From Flabesymbios commensalis (lineage: Eukaryota > Annelida > Polychaeta > Terebellida > Flabelligeridae), in NCBI GenBank assembly GCA_964017125.1, contig OZ024914.1, positions 26,641,073-26,705,072 on the forward strand: 64,000 nt of DNA, given 5' to 3'. The position numbers and the translations under genes were made by a program. Below the pieces are notes generated by a model that searched no databases, was not told the DNA's origin, and saw only the letters and a program-made list of their open reading frames with translations. Below are positions 1 to 13,400 of the stretch, piece by piece (within the stretch, counting starts at the first letter, position 1; each line of letters begins with the position of its first letter).

Positions 1-1986
1 AAATTTAAACATTATCCACAGTGCAATACCTCAAATGAAGGCTAAAGACGCAGTTAGTTTGGTGGGTGGTATCACTTCATTTTGTCATTAAATTTAATCT
101 TAGCTCAGTTCAAATATGCCATATAAACATCTCATGATAAAAAGAGCCATGATTGTTTCAATGGTTAAAATGGTTAAAGAGATATATTCGGAAAGGTTTA
201 TTTTATCTCAAAGGGATGACCTGTGCTTCTCAACGCAAAGTAACTAAATAGCATTACATATAAATTGAGCATATAATAAGCAACAATTGTGCCTTGACCA
301 CAGTCAGAGCAGGAGTAAGGGATCAATGACTAAACGTAAAATATAATGTGACAATTTCTAAGATTTGTCACACACACAGCAACAAATATAGTGCAAGTTT
401 ATGATGTCATTTAAAGTGGCTCATGCGCCGACTCTGAGTGATATAAACCTACTACACACTAAAAATATAAATAAGGGTGTAACAGCAGTCATTAATGTTA
501 TAATTGATAATCCGTTTGAGATCATGTCATTAGTGAATAAACAGTATATATTGTAGACGAAATAAAAACACACATACAGGCGAACTTCGCTCAACTATTA
601 AAAAAATCAAGTATCACAATAAATACTTTCGTATTATCAACACACCGGATTTTATATACCGTAGGTGATTAAACAATCAATATGTACCATTTTGTTTTGA
701 AAGGGAGAAATAAACAGTCGGATGCTATACAAGTCTACTTTAATATAATAATGTTACTTCCACACAAAAAAGCTTTCTCTGTTCTCTATATAAATGTTGA
801 TCTTTTCTCTAAGAGTAGTTAAAACCGGGATGGAGTAACAGTCAAGACCTAGGTAAGCAGCATCTTCAACAAAGCAAATACCGACAGAGGTTAATAATTT
901 CATTTAAGTAATTTGTAATATATCATTCATTTGTTATAACTGTCCCCTGTTTAGCCAACGTAACATTGAATTCACTGCGATACCAGTTTGTATTTGAAGA
1001 AATTAAAAAAGACCAAACACAATTATAACAAACAAAAAATTACATGGTGGAAAGTTAAGCAATAATTGGCAGTTTGTCAAATTGTCGACTATCTAGAGGA
1101 CCACTTCTCAGAATAAGGAAGTGATGCTATGGTATTTTCACATGATAATGGCAGGACATATAGCAAGAATTTAAAAAAGCATGATAAGTGTTGAAAATTT
1201 TGGGTCTGGCATATTTTATTAGACAACTAAAGATGTGTGTATTTTTAATCATACATATAAAATAATGGTATTTCAGGTGAAATGTGTTTGATCAACAAGA
1301 ATTTTGCAAATCTTTGCGAACTGTCAAGATAGTATTACTTTTGACTGATTTGTAGTTTTGGGGCCCTGAAGTGAGACAATTTTTGCTGTCCAATCCGGTG
1401 CTTTAAACATTTTGTCACCTTGGAGATACGGATACTTGTGTTACCTGGATGAAAGTACATAAATAAAAGCAATTACTACATTGCATCAGACAATAAGTGC
1501 AGAAGATGTCAGAAAATTATAGTAAAGGATTCTTTCAAAAAGACAACAATTAACAATGAAAAACAAATCAACTGTCTTCGTTCACATCACTGTAAAGTGA
1601 GAAACAGAAACATTAAAATTTCTCAATAAATTATTATCTCACAATGGAGATGTACCGGTACAACAGATTGTGAATATGTTTGATCACAAAGTCAAAGGAC
1701 AAAGCATTTGAGCTTCAACCATTTATATAAGTGGGCGGGGATGCAAGTGCTGGAGCTGGAGTGCTTGTGTTTGAAATTTCAGTCAGACCGCATGTTGGTA
1801 CAACACTGACCCTTTACTCTCACATGTGCCACTATAATCACAAGGTAATTACAAATGACAACAGTAAATTTACACTGATTACATAACTGCAGATGGCTGA
1901 AAATATGCAAGGCATACCTGCATATCCATGGGTCCTATTCTCTTCCAGAAAACACATCACATGTCTCCAGAGTAACCTTGCACACC
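1..1986. other. AT-rich stretch downstream of the CEPT1-like exons, no gene recognised
   Basis: Low-complexity AT-rich DNA with no coding segment that resembles a known protein. It lies on the 3' side of the minus-strand phosphotransferase gene, so it is either its last intron, its 3' UTR or intergenic. On the minus strand near positions 15-45 the letters LRYC can be read, recalling the human CEPT1 tail, but the frame and flanks do not fit a splice to the preceding exon. Confidence 0.5.
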
Positions 1987-2099
1987 TACCCAGCAAACAC
2001 GAGATATTGAGCCATTGTTGGTTCAATGTTGGTCCACCGTCTACGACGTTGGCCCAACATTGAACCAACAATGGCTCAATGTCTTGTGTTTGCTGGGTA
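1987..2099. mobile_element. Palindromic mini-element, CCCAGCAAACAC ends
   Basis: A 113-bp near-perfect palindrome. It opens with TACCCAGCAAACAC and closes with GTGTTTGCTGGGTA, with a stem of CATTGTTGG-type words meeting at a centre near ACGTCGTAGACGG on one or other strand. TA at both ends may be the target duplication. There is no coding capacity, so it is a non-autonomous fold-back or MITE-type element. Related copies lie at 5578, 41638, 42717 and 43752. A further half-copy ending in TTTGCTGGGTG follows at about 2105-2158. Confidence 0.8.
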
Positions 2100-2162
2100 A
2101 ATGTATAATACAAGCCATTGACCAATGTTGATGGGTACTCATGGTTTGCTGGGTGCTCGTGT

Positions 2163-4934
2163 AAACACAATAAAGGAATTCAATACTCACACAGTTTATC
2201 AGTCCAATTACTTCACACCAGCAACGTCACAAATATAATATTTTTTCTTTTCAGATGCGAGTGATGTAACCATATAAACTCGCAAAAAAATTAAATCACA
2301 TGCCTGAGAGGAACTATACATGTCTACACAATGAATGAAAAATCTCCTTTTATATCACTTCCTAACCATGCTAACCTACAAACAAATATAGCAATACAAT
2401 TTGTTTCCTTTTCAATTACATTATATATTTTATTACTTTTGGTGCTGTTGTGGAGTATCGCATAAAATCATCAAAAGAAAAAAAACAGTTGCAACAACAG
2501 ATAATCATCTATAAAAGTATGGTCCTTTTCCACATGACTGAGTTGCATCAAAGTCAACTTTAAAATGTCTCTAATGCTTTTAAGTCCTATACATGATAAG
2601 GTGAACTTCACTTTTACATGTCTGGTTTAATACAGTTACAAAAGTTGACTTACTAATCACGGCATTTGCTTAGATGAATAAAAACAAAGCTATTTTTCAG
2701 TAATGCCAGCAAACATTTCCTGGATCAATGTTTAAACATAACTTTATATTTTGATCATTACTTGTGAAATCTAGTGACCAGGGTTTATTAGAAATAGAGT
2801 ACTGCCTTTTCAAGCAAAGCAATAAATGGAAGAAAACTATAAAAAACACCAGGCAGGGCTTATACTCAGAATGTTAGTAAGTAAGACTTGTATTAAGACA
2901 CAGGTGGACGGACACATTATGTTAACTATTATATATAAAAATGATCAGTACAAAAGTCATCAAAAATCAATCAATTATTAAAATGTGATTTGCCAGTGCT
3001 AACCACATAATATTTGACATTTCCGGCAAGTAATTCTAAAGGTTAAAAAGTGTCTTCAGTATGAAATATTATTCAAAGAGAAGAATAAAAATTGCACCTA
3101 TATTCAATTATATTTAACAATCCTTTTTTCTAAATATAATTCTTTTATTCACCATGATCAATCAGATGGACAATCAGACATTGACATCTCTATTAGCTGT
3201 CAAGAAAATTGATTGGAAAATGTTCCATAATAACGTTTACAGAAGATCTTGATTATTTAAAATTAATCAGGCACAAAAATTAAAAGATAGTTTGTGATAA
3301 TTGACTACACAATAACAGAAACTTGGCCAAGTGATTAGATCGCATCGTGACTCTGATCAACCGTATATATCTAAGGCCTAGGTCAAACTCAACAACAACA
3401 AAACATGTAGATTCTGTAGTATTTTTTCGCTGAATAAACCCAGGCAATCACACATGTATGTCATCATGTGTTTGCTTTGAATTCTAATAGTCACAAATGC
3501 CATTGATTAAAATCAGAAAGCACAATTCCTTTCATAATTTCTTACTTTTTCTTAGATTATGCATCATATCAATCACACCGTTCTCATGCTATTAAATAGG
3601 TAACTGGCAAAAATGAGCAAGGATAAAATAAGCGGCATGGTGTTGTACTGGCTTGTAATATATATGCACGCACAAACATACAACATCGTCATCCTAGCAT
3701 GTACAAACAACAGTGATTGTTTACTGTCGGTTTATTATAGCCCTTGAAAGTCTTTGTATAGATGATCCCCGTGAAAAATTAACACAAATTATATAGACTG
3801 GTTGAGCAGCAGAAAGCACAAATAATAGTGGACATTGATTGCTTTCGTTGACTGGTAACAACAGTGGGTGGAAGTGACCAGTTATTGTTACTTTATTGAC
3901 ACACTTTAAGCACTAGGGAGTTAGTTAGTTTAGCGACTATAGCTATTCAAAGCAATACAAAACTAATGCACACATATATTATTGACCACATGTAATCGAA
4001 TACCACTGAACAGTACAAAAATGTAATATCAATTTACACTGTTATTTGGAGGACAACTGCAATCACCATTGATTATAATAGATCCTCACAATCGCTTCGA
4101 TTTCAAAGGTTTACCTTCTGTGGAAGACACTAAGGGAATACTAATCGGTTTTAAATTATACATGTATAAAATTCCAATAACATTAAGCACTACTCTGTTA
4201 TTGATAAACATGATAAAAGAATAATATTTAAAATAAAGCTTAGTGAAAAAATGTGCAGAGGTAGCTCATGGATGTTTACCAGCTAAACATGACTAGCTGA
4301 TGATTAAATAGTATGAATTTGAAAACAAAATGACAATCATAGACCAAAAAAATATGATAAAATTTAAAAAGTTAATATTTGTGTCATAAAAACTAATAAA
4401 TCTGTCATTTTCAATTATATTGTGACCACCGTGGAAGATGGTAAACTGACAACAATGCAAAGTAATAAAAAAACTGGGCACAGATTTTTTATCTACATGT
4501 TTGAAAAGGGGGCTAGCATTATAACCCAAAAACCAGAAATTGTAAGTCGGCCTATTATTACAGCGCAGTATGAATATAAGTCAATATGTATACAAGTTAA
4601 ATTAACCATTCTCTTCGCAGAATATTATGCTATGTGGTACATATCACTTTTTTCCAAATATATTATGAGCACAAATTTAAAGTAGGAATTTGACAGGGAA
4701 GTTAATATTTAACAGCACATGATAACTGGACCAGGGAATATAATTGTTAGTTACCAGTGGACTTCAACTACAAGACACAGGTGCTCTCGACCTTATGCTA
4801 TATTTTGAAGAGATTTCACCAGAGATTCTGCCATGGATTTGCCATCTGACATTAAAACCCAATTAGGAGCATCATATCATTTTGTTTAATTTTGCTTATG
4901 ATGATTTACACTAATACAAGAACAGTATCTTTCC
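2163..4934. other. AT-rich non-coding stretch, no gene recognised
   Basis: I see no exon-like segment, RNA gene or clear repeat structure here. Short open frames occur on both strands near 4293-4685 but show no family resemblance, lack splice signals and are rich in low-complexity codons. It probably belongs to the 3' part or 3' flank of the phosphotransferase gene. Confidence 0.5.
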
Positions 4935-5154
4935 TTAACCCTTTCAATCCTGAATTTACCATTGTCATTTTTATCCACTACAAGCCGCAATTCTCGACTT
5001 GTAGTGGATAAAGATGACATGATGTGTTTTAAAAGTTAGAGAAAATTACCGAGTATTGGTAAACCAGTTTCCTGGAAATTTTCGTTCTAAATTAAGTCTG
5101 TTTTCAGGGATGTGAAATGATGCTTTAATGCATCGTGAGGGCTCAAAGGGTTAA
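4935..5154. mobile_element. TTAA-bounded mini-element, family A
   Basis: 220 bp running from TTAACCCTTTCAATCC to GCTCAAAGGGTTAA, so it has roughly 12-bp inverted ends that include TTAA. Internally it holds a small stem around CTACAAGCCG...CGACTTGTAG. A second copy in the opposite orientation lies at 14249-14483, and a fragment near 39170-39250 shares the CGGCTTGTAGTGGATGAAGA core. TTAA ends are typical of piggyBac and Kolobok derivatives; which one is not determined. Confidence 0.7.
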
Positions 5155-5280
5155 TAAAGTAGATACAAACACATCCTGGTCATTATACTATGCTCAGCAA
5201 AATATTTCTCAAAAATTCAAAAGAAACTTTCTTTCAATTCTTGCCATCTATTTAGTGAAGCATATCAGTACATAGTACTG

Positions 5281-5390
5281 AATAAACCTAGCCAACAAGG
5301 AACGTTGACCAAATGTTGCTTTAATGTTGACCCGTTGGCTTCGACGTTGTGCCAACATTAAGGCCAACATTGGATAAACACCCCCTTTTT
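5281..5390. mobile_element. Diverged palindromic mini-element
   Basis: Contains the AATGTTGACC and GGCCAACATT words and a GGCTTCGACGTTGTGCC centre, matching the interior of the palindromic mini-element at 1987. The CCCAGCAAACAC ends are eroded. Boundaries are approximate. Confidence 0.55.
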
Positions 5391-5577
5391 GTCAAAGTGA
5401 TGATCGAAAACAACACCAGCCAGCAAAGCCAAAAGGTTGTAAAGTAAGCAGATACTGCCTTCTGGCTTTGTGAGGCAGAGCACTAGCCTACATCACAAAA
5501 CTGACTGTCACTGTTTGTACGGCTGGGGTGAGCAGAACAGAACAACACTGAGGAATCAGTGTATGAATGAGTGAGGA

Positions 5578-5687
5578 CCCAGCAAACACAAGACATTGAG
5601 CCAATGTTGGGACAATGTTGGGACGACGTCGTAGACGGCGGGCCACCATAAACAAAACATTGGCTCAATGTCTCATGTTTGCTGAGG
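5578..5687. mobile_element. Palindromic mini-element, CCCAGCAAACAC ends
   Basis: About 110 bp. The left end is CCCAGCAAACACAAGACATT, the right end is CATGTTTGCTGAGG, and the stem ATTGAGCCAATGTT is matched by ACATTGGCTCAAT. The centre is GACGTCGTAGACGGC. Same family as 1987-2099, but with a different stem sequence. Confidence 0.75.
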
Positions 5688-6475
5688 AGTGGTAATGTTA
5701 CAGTACTCTATTTTATCATTGCAAAAATTAACTATCAGATTAAAACACCTCTATATCCCCAACCCGTATCACTCAAATTAATAATTGCCAGTCATTCTCC
5801 TAACATAACTGTGAAGACTTATGCTTACACAACAGAGATACAATATCTACAATCACCTTCTTGCTTTCAATTGCACATAGGATAGCCTAACATTTGAACA
5901 AGGTAAAATCTCACATGAAGTGGGGCTATAATACTACTATCATTAGCTCCGGGGATTTTTCACCTACTTTTTCTCTGGCATGAGAATGTGGTGTTGGCTA
6001 TGTGTGTGGAGCTTCAAATTAAAACAGTCTCAATTGGTTTTGTCAGGGTTTTTGGAGGCAGAACGTGTGACAGGGCCTTTGTAGTCTTGTGGAGCCTTGG
6101 ATCCATTCGCTGTGTCAAGTGGAGTGGAAGTTATATTAAAACAATAAATGTTCAAATAACTGCATATTTGTAGGCACACTAGTGTTGAATATCGCAGCAA
6201 ATCAAAAGAGCCAACTACCTATAAACAAATTGATGTTCCAAATTAAAATATATCGAAGAAGGAAATAGCTCAGCTGTTCAATATGTTCACATTATTGGCA
6301 TCCGTACCGGTAATGTACAAAAAAAAACTAAAAACATTACAAAAACTAAATTCCAAAAAATTATAACTATAAGTTTAATGAATGCTCATTAATTAGGCTG
6401 TTCAATTATAGATCCATCCAGTCCATGAATCTATTTTGCTTTTAAGGTTAGAAATTGAATAAAACAATTCTAGGT
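5688..6475. other. Non-coding stretch, no gene recognised
   Basis: AT-rich sequence with short open frames only. No splice-bounded segment or repeat unit could be recognised. Confidence 0.45.
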
Positions 6476-6700
6476 TTAACCCTTTCAGCATGGGGACAGT
6501 CTTTATACGTCAGAATCTGACATATAAAGACGGTCCCAGCACTGAAAAAAAATTAAATATTTCTAATGGCCCTTTACCCATAACATAGATATTCAAATGA
6601 AGCGGAAAGAGCTAACTAAGACGTTTATTCTAATTTCAAATTGAAAAAACCCTATGGTCTCCATGGCTTATACAAAAATATTTTAGCACTTTGAGGGTAA
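6476..6700. mobile_element. TTAA-bounded mini-element, family C
   Basis: Starts TTAACCCTTTCAGCATGGGG and ends GCACTTTGAGGGTAA. The left part holds a stem from GACAGTCTTTATACGTCAGA with ATATAAAGACGGTCCC. The same sequence recurs at 20632-20872, where it ends GTAAGGGTTAA. No coding capacity. Confidence 0.65.
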
Positions 6701-7258
6701 AATTTAATCAGCTGGTGCTGTAAACTGATGAATAGATTACAAATGAGGAGAGTAAGCATGACTGTGGTTGTTTTTAATTTGTTTTATTAGACGATTAAAT
6801 CATTGATATTAGGAATGAAATGACTGTTTAAACATAAAGATTTGCAAATGTTTGATCTCAAATTAAACAAATTTTTCACCCATTTGAAGTTGTGGGTTGC
6901 AGTAGTAAGCAACAACATAAACATGTTCAAGCGGGGGAAAATTTAAATGAATTAAAGTGCCACAATCAGACTAAAATCATCAAAAAATCATTATTTTGTG
7001 GCAACGTAGCAAGTGTGCCGAAAGCCCCATTTATCAGTTATTCCCTTATTTCTTATTTTGGACATGCATGTCCGAAATTAAACTTTGTCCTTATCTCTCG
7101 ATTAACTGGTAGATGACCAACATTAAATTTAAAAAACTTACAAAAGTCTTTGGAAATGTTTACATCTTATGGCCATATAAAGAAGCCAAAATAAAAATAC
7201 ATTTTTTTGATGATTTCAGCCTGATTGTGTCGCTTTAGCTAAACGGGATAAGGGTTAA
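6701..7258. repeat. Composite dispersed-repeat stretch ending GGATAAGGGTTAA
   Basis: Holds the hairpin core of TTAA family B (CACCCATTTGAAGTTGTGG, about 6878-6945). It also holds a tail, GAAGCCAAAATAAAAATAC then TTTTTTGATGATTTCAGCCT, that recurs near 29430-29500. The right end GGGTTAA matches the ends of the TTAA mini-elements. The internal limits are not clear. Confidence 0.4.
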
Positions 7259-7276
7259 TGCAGTTTCTACACTCAC

Positions 7277-7402
7277 CAATGCTATCCACAGTAGCAATGT
7301 TTCATTGAAAGGACAGTTGAAATATTGGTTGAGAAAAAGAATTCCTGGAGAGATGAACACTGTGTCCAGTATATCCATCTCACTTTTTGTCATATGGGCA
7401 AC
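7277..7402 (-). CDS. CEPT1: CEPT1-like exon 7 (VAHMTKSEM ... LLLWIAL)
   Basis: 126 bp, 42 codons, phase 0 at both ends. The acceptor is TTGTTTAG and the donor is GTGAGTG. It begins [17 protein letters not shown], close to the human VAHMTKSEM segment, and ends in LLLWIAL, the start of the last transmembrane helix. The following exon should begin in phase 0 with a VFS-like segment; none is seen between here and position 1. Confidence 0.93.
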
Positions 7403-10400
7403 CTAAACAAAAAATAATAGCTTAGCATTGGTCCATTTGAAATTTAAAACATATCAGTATTATTACTTATCTGAGTTAGGTCAGTGTCACTCATTACATC
7501 CCCCAACTGTATAGTCAAATATATACAGTATATATATATATACATGGAAAAATATATTTGCGAGTTGCGCTTATGATCAATGAGTAAAACTAGAAGGGAA
7601 ATTTTTCTGGGACGAGATGACAAAGTTTGATAACAATTAGATGCAGCATTTTTATGGAATAAAATGACAAAATCAATATGGCCGCCTTAACCTCGTTTTC
7701 GGTCGCACAAGAAAACGGACAATACCAATAGACTCGCAGACACCGAAGACCTATATACCAAGTTTTAAAGCACTACTGTGATTATTTATCGCATTAACAA
7801 AACATTTTTTTTAATCTTAGACCTATGACCTTGACCTTTGCTAAAAAAAAACTTTTGCTAGAGAGATTGAACGTTTGTATAAATTATGAATTCAATCTGT
7901 TGGACCATGTTGGCGTAGTAGCCAAAGCTGGCGGCGTACGGTGGGTGACAAAATCAATATGGCCGCCGTAGCCTCGTTTTCGGACGCACATGAAAACGGA
8001 CAACAACAATAGACTCGCAGACACCGAAGACCAAAATTTCAAAACACTAGTACTGTGAATTGTAAAAAAAAAAAATCTGATCAACTCATGAGTAACATCA
8101 CATAAACAAGATTACATAAGTCCAGGAGCTCCCACTCCGAATTAGAATTTGATTCAAGCTATTTTGTGTAGGGTTATTAATGTAGTCCTAGGCTAGGTAA
8201 AAAATCAAGATGCAAGACAACTAGGTCTAAGAGGCTCAGTCTAAGAGTAAGATAAGAACTAGACAGTCTGTCAGAGATTGCAAACCTCCATTGAAATTAA
8301 TGATCCTAATCAGTATCCCAGTAATGGTCTTCCTATCTGGCACGGTTTACCCGATATCAGGCCAATCGAGGTAAATAATGGATAATTTACTGTCATTTTG
8401 TATTCGATATATGTCTAGTTAAAAAATTTCAGGGTGCATCCTCCCGCGAAACCTCACATTTTGTTTTATAGTAATTATTTGTTTTATAGTAATGTTGTAG
8501 CTATCTAGCACAGTTTTACCTGATTGATATCAGGCCTATCGAGGTAAAAAATGCTGATTGTTGGCCATATAGAATTCGAGGGGAGTTAAAAATTTCCAGG
8601 GTGCATCCTCCCCCGAAAAATCACATTTTGCTTCATAGTAATGGTCTAGCCATCTAGCACGGTTTACCAAATATCAGCCATGTGAAAGTGAATAATGGCC
8701 GATAGGCGGCCATTTTGAATTTGATCTGGTCTAAATTTTTCAAGATGCATCTCTCCTAAAATCTCACATTTAGTTTTATAGTAATGATCTAGCTATCTAG
8801 CACGGTTTACCAAATAACGGCCATGTGAAAGTGAATAATGGCCTGAAGGCTGCCATTTTGAATTTGATCAAGTTGAAATTTTTCAAAATGCATCCTCTCC
8901 TGAAATCTCACATTTTGTTTCATAGTAATGGTCTAGCCATCTAGTACAGTTTATCAAATAACGGTTATTCGAAAGTGAATAATGGCCGATAAGCGGCCAT
9001 TTTGAATTTGATAGAGTCAAATTTTTTCAAGATGCATCCTCTCCTGGAATCTCACATTTTGTTTAATATTAATGGTCTAACTATCTAACATCGTTTACCA
9101 AATATCAGCAATGTGAAAGTAAATAGTGGCCGATAGGCGGCCATTTTGAATTTGATTGAGTCAAAAGTTTTTAAAAGGCATCCTCTCCGAAAACGTCACA
9201 TTTTGTTTTATAGTAATGGTCTAGCTATCTAGCATGGTTTACCTGATATCAGGCCTATCGAGGTAAATAATGCAGAGTGTCAGCCATTTGAATGTTATAG
9301 TTTAAAAATTTCAGGGTGCATCCTCCACCGAGAATACATATTTTGTTTTATAGTAATGGTCTAGCCATCTAGCACGGTTTACCAAATATCGGCCATGTGA
9401 AAGTGAATAATGGCCGATAAGCGGCCATTTTGAATTTGATCAAGTCGATTTTTTTCCAGATGCAGCCTCTTCTGAAATCTCACATTTTGTTTTATGGTAA
9501 TGGTTTAGCTATCTAGCACGGTTTACCCAATATCAGGCCTGTCGAGGTGAATAGTGGCCATTTTGAATTTGATCAAGTTGAATTTTTCAAAATGCATCCT
9601 CTCCTGAAGCCTTACAATTTGTTTTACAGTACATGTAATGGTGTAGCTATCTTGAGCGGTTCTCATGATATTCCGCAATATGAGGCCTGTCGAAGTGAAT
9701 AATGGTCGATAAGCGGCCATTTTGAATTTTATCAACTTGAAATTTTTCAAGATGCATCCTCTCCTGAAACCTTACAAATTGTTTTATAGTAATGGTGTAG
9801 CTATCTTGAGCGGTTTTCATGATATACCACAAAATATTTCAGTCAGATTTACCGATGTCATAAATTATGTCAAAGTGCTGGTTCAACTTCAAGGTCCAAA
9901 AACCAGAAAAGGCACAACTAGGGACCTTAGAGAACATGTATGTGCAATATGACTGTAATCAGCCCATTACTTTTTGAGATTTGCTCCAGAAACGAAGTGT
10001 GCGTCAAAACGTCTAAATAGGTGATAGTTCTGAACCAAAAGTAGGTCAAAGGTTATATACCCCAAAAGGCACAACTAGACCCCCTAGAGGTGTTGTGTGT
10101 AAAATTTGAAGAAAATCGGACAAGTACTTTCAGAGATATGCTCTGGAAACGAAATGTTCACGGACGGCCCAATGCCGTAACATCATCATTTTTCCTCTGC
10201 GACCTTGCGTATTGAATCCAGATTAAAAATATTTTAACCTGTCCATTATCCACCTGGAAGTAACTCACGTACCAAAAATTGTTATCCTAGCTTATTTTCT
10301 TACAAAGTTATAGGCAAAAGAAGAAAACGGAGGCGGAATCCATAGCTCCCTCCGTCTCACTTACGGTGACGGCAGGGGCTAAAAATTGGAGAGATGCAAT

Positions 10401-13400
10401 AATTATTTTCCAAGTTATAGCGTTAACAAAACATTTTTTTGAATCTTTGGCCTTGACCTTGACCTTTGACCTCGAACTTTGGTAAAAAACTTTTGCCGGA
10501 GGGGCGGAGGCATAACTATCTAAGCACTACTGTGAATTATAAAAAAAAATTACATTGAAAAAAAAAGTAGTTGCCAGCTGGCGGCCATTTTGACTATCGG
10601 TGAAAAGCTGAAAATCTAATCAGGTCATCTCCATACTCATGAAAAACTTCACATAAAAAATTGGAGAGATGCAATAATAATTTTCCAAGTTATTGCGTTA
10701 ACAAAACATTTTTTTGAATCTTTGCCCTTCCCCTTGACCTTTGGCGAAAAACTTTTGCTAGAAGGGTTGAATGTTTGTATAAATTATAAATTCGATCTGT
10801 TGGACCATGTTGGCATAGTACAAAAATACATGACTGGATGGACGAACGGACGGACAGCCGGACGGATAACCCGAGAACATAATGCCTTCGCTTACTTCGT
10901 GTAGGAGGCATAAAAATGTAGTTTACTAGTGCTTGTCAATATTCATGATAGAAACACCAGAAATGCTATACCTACCACCAATTTGTTGGTAACTTTAGCC
11001 GAAACCACTCCAAATAACAGGAGATATAAAATAGGATTGTCTTCATAGACGTGTGTTGGTGATTGAGACATGATCATTATAGCAAGTGCAATAGTTAATC
11101 CGAGTGGAAACCCTGGTGAGAGCACACTGGTCGCCTGCACAAATATATAGGTTATCAGGTTAAATTCAGCATTAAAACTTTAACCGTGGTTTCGCATATA
11201 TTCGGGTTTTCATTTTTTATTAGCACATTAAGTACCACATTTTAAACATGTTAAAGATAAAATCAGCAACATTTGAAAACAGTTGACCTCCATTTTGTCA
11301 AATCTGAATAATTTTCACTCACTTGGCGTTGTGGATCGCGTCAGCGAGACACAACTTCAAGTGGGTGAAAATTCCGATTGAATAATTTGGCGGTTAAAGG
11401 GTTTATTCAAATCCAACATTTATACATGTATTAACATACTGAACTATATGTAAATAATACAACTTCTTGCTAAAATGGGGTTGAAAATATTTACTACAGC
11501 CCACAACTTCAAATGGATGAAAATACTGTACTCACAGTGAGATTTGAAAAAAGCAAACAAACTACTGAATAAACACATTTCAGATACATGTGATAAACAA
11601 ATTTACTCAAGGATACCAGTAATATAACAGTCACTCCAGCACAAAAACTTTTTTTGGTCCATCAGACGACACCAAATTTATTCTAAGGCCGATGAATTTG
11701 CCTATTGTTGCAAGTAATAAAACCAGCTTAAAAGTTTGTCGAGTCGTAAAACTAAAAATGTAGATACATGTTTATTTAATCACTGCTTGAGGCTCAAGAA
11801 TGTTGCTAGATAAAAATATTCATTTGATCACCACTTGCGTTTCATGTGTGTGCATCCAAAACATATAAATGTGTAAACGTTTTTTGGACATTAAAAGAAA
11901 AAACTTATCTTTCATATATGCACATTGGTTCAAGATTGTTGTCATTCAATAGAACAACAGGCCAAATTGAGCTTGCCTGAACAATCGATTTCAAAGAAAT
12001 AAATTTATATCTTAAATTAAAAAGAATTTTACCACACTCACTGTCTCCTATTTTAACTACAGTCACAGGCACCTATTTTTCAACCGCAAAAAAAACTTCC
12101 CAAAAAGAGACACACAGTTTAAAAAATTTTGGTTCACTCACAGCCACAGTTGAGCCATTCTTGCCGACTCCACCCTGCATAAATATTATGCTAAAATACA
12201 TTTTTGAAGTCACAATGGCTGCACCGATACTAAAGTAGATTGGTAAAAACTTCAATGCACCCAGTATTGGGATCTGAAAAATAAACAAAATTCAATCAGA
12301 TATGGTAAGTTTATATAAGGAATAAAAATACTATCACAATGTAAGTAAATATTAATACTGAATGTATTCAAACATTTCATTCCTTGGGATCTTAGTATGT
12401 TGAACCCATGTTTTAATGTGTCCATAACCAGCTAAAGTATTTATTAAAATGATCTTAATTTGTACATTATAAATTACCAATTGAATAAAAGGCTACCTCC
12501 ACATATATAAACACGTGAAATAAAATTTAAAGTAAAACATCATAAATAATAAATATATTTCAAAAATAGATTCACTTCCTGAAACAGGATACGATGAGCA
12601 TATGCTGTGAGAACCTCAATTTTTAAAAATAATGACCTCAGATCACCTATATTGTGGTTAGTCACATATGATAAGAGTAGGACTCAGAGATAAATTTTAG
12701 ATAGAGACAAATTGGCATGCATCTAAAGTTATATACTGTAACTCAATACAATACTTACTTCAAATTCCCAAAGTGCATGGCCCCAAATGCCTGTGAGTGT
12801 GTATAGTATCATAATTAAAAACTGTGCCTCCGTGACATCAAACCTGAAAATACAAATAGGTCACATGTGTCCATTGCATATAGTCATGTGTGGGCCATTG
12901 GTATCCACTCTTGTGTTTGCCAGTTAGACTCACCACCGTTGGGGCATTATTATATGGTTGACAGCAAGAATAACATAATCACTGCTCAAACAATCCATGC
13001 GATTAGAGTCGCATTTGAACCTTTTTATATCTATGAGTTTTGAAGTCTGAAGTGGATATCGAGAAAGAAATAACTGAGAAGCAAAAATATATTATGCAGA
13101 CCTGTACCCATCAAAATGGATGTTGAAAATAGCAGAAGGACAGATGATTGAGGTCTCTCTGAATTATTTGGTTTTAACTAACTAACACTAACCGACTGGA
13201 CTTTTTTGCCCGAAGGGCAAGAAAAATTTGGGGGTACTTGCCCCCCAAATTTATCACTTGCCCCACTTGCCACTGACATGTGTTGTCTAATGTGACAGTC
13301 ACTGAAATTTAAAATGCTGCAAATTGAAGCTATTGCCCACTGGCTGTAATTTTTTACTTGCCCCTCCTAAAATCAGTTGCCCTGGGCAACCGTTAGTGTA

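Noticed and set aside
1-60. Possible CEPT1 terminal exon (LRYC on the minus strand, with an upstream CTAAC branch-like word and TTTAG)
   Set aside because: The phase does not match the donor of exon 7, the frame stops after a few codons, and only three residues agree with the human tail.
1838-2170. 110-codon minus-strand open frame
   Set aside because: It overlaps the palindromic mini-element and a half-copy of it; the translation reflects those repeats. A CAG acceptor-like site inside does not lead to a CEPT1-like tail.
10838-10862. Telomere- or satellite-like GGACGG run
   Set aside because: It is short and part of a dispersed repeat also seen without the run elsewhere in the same intron.
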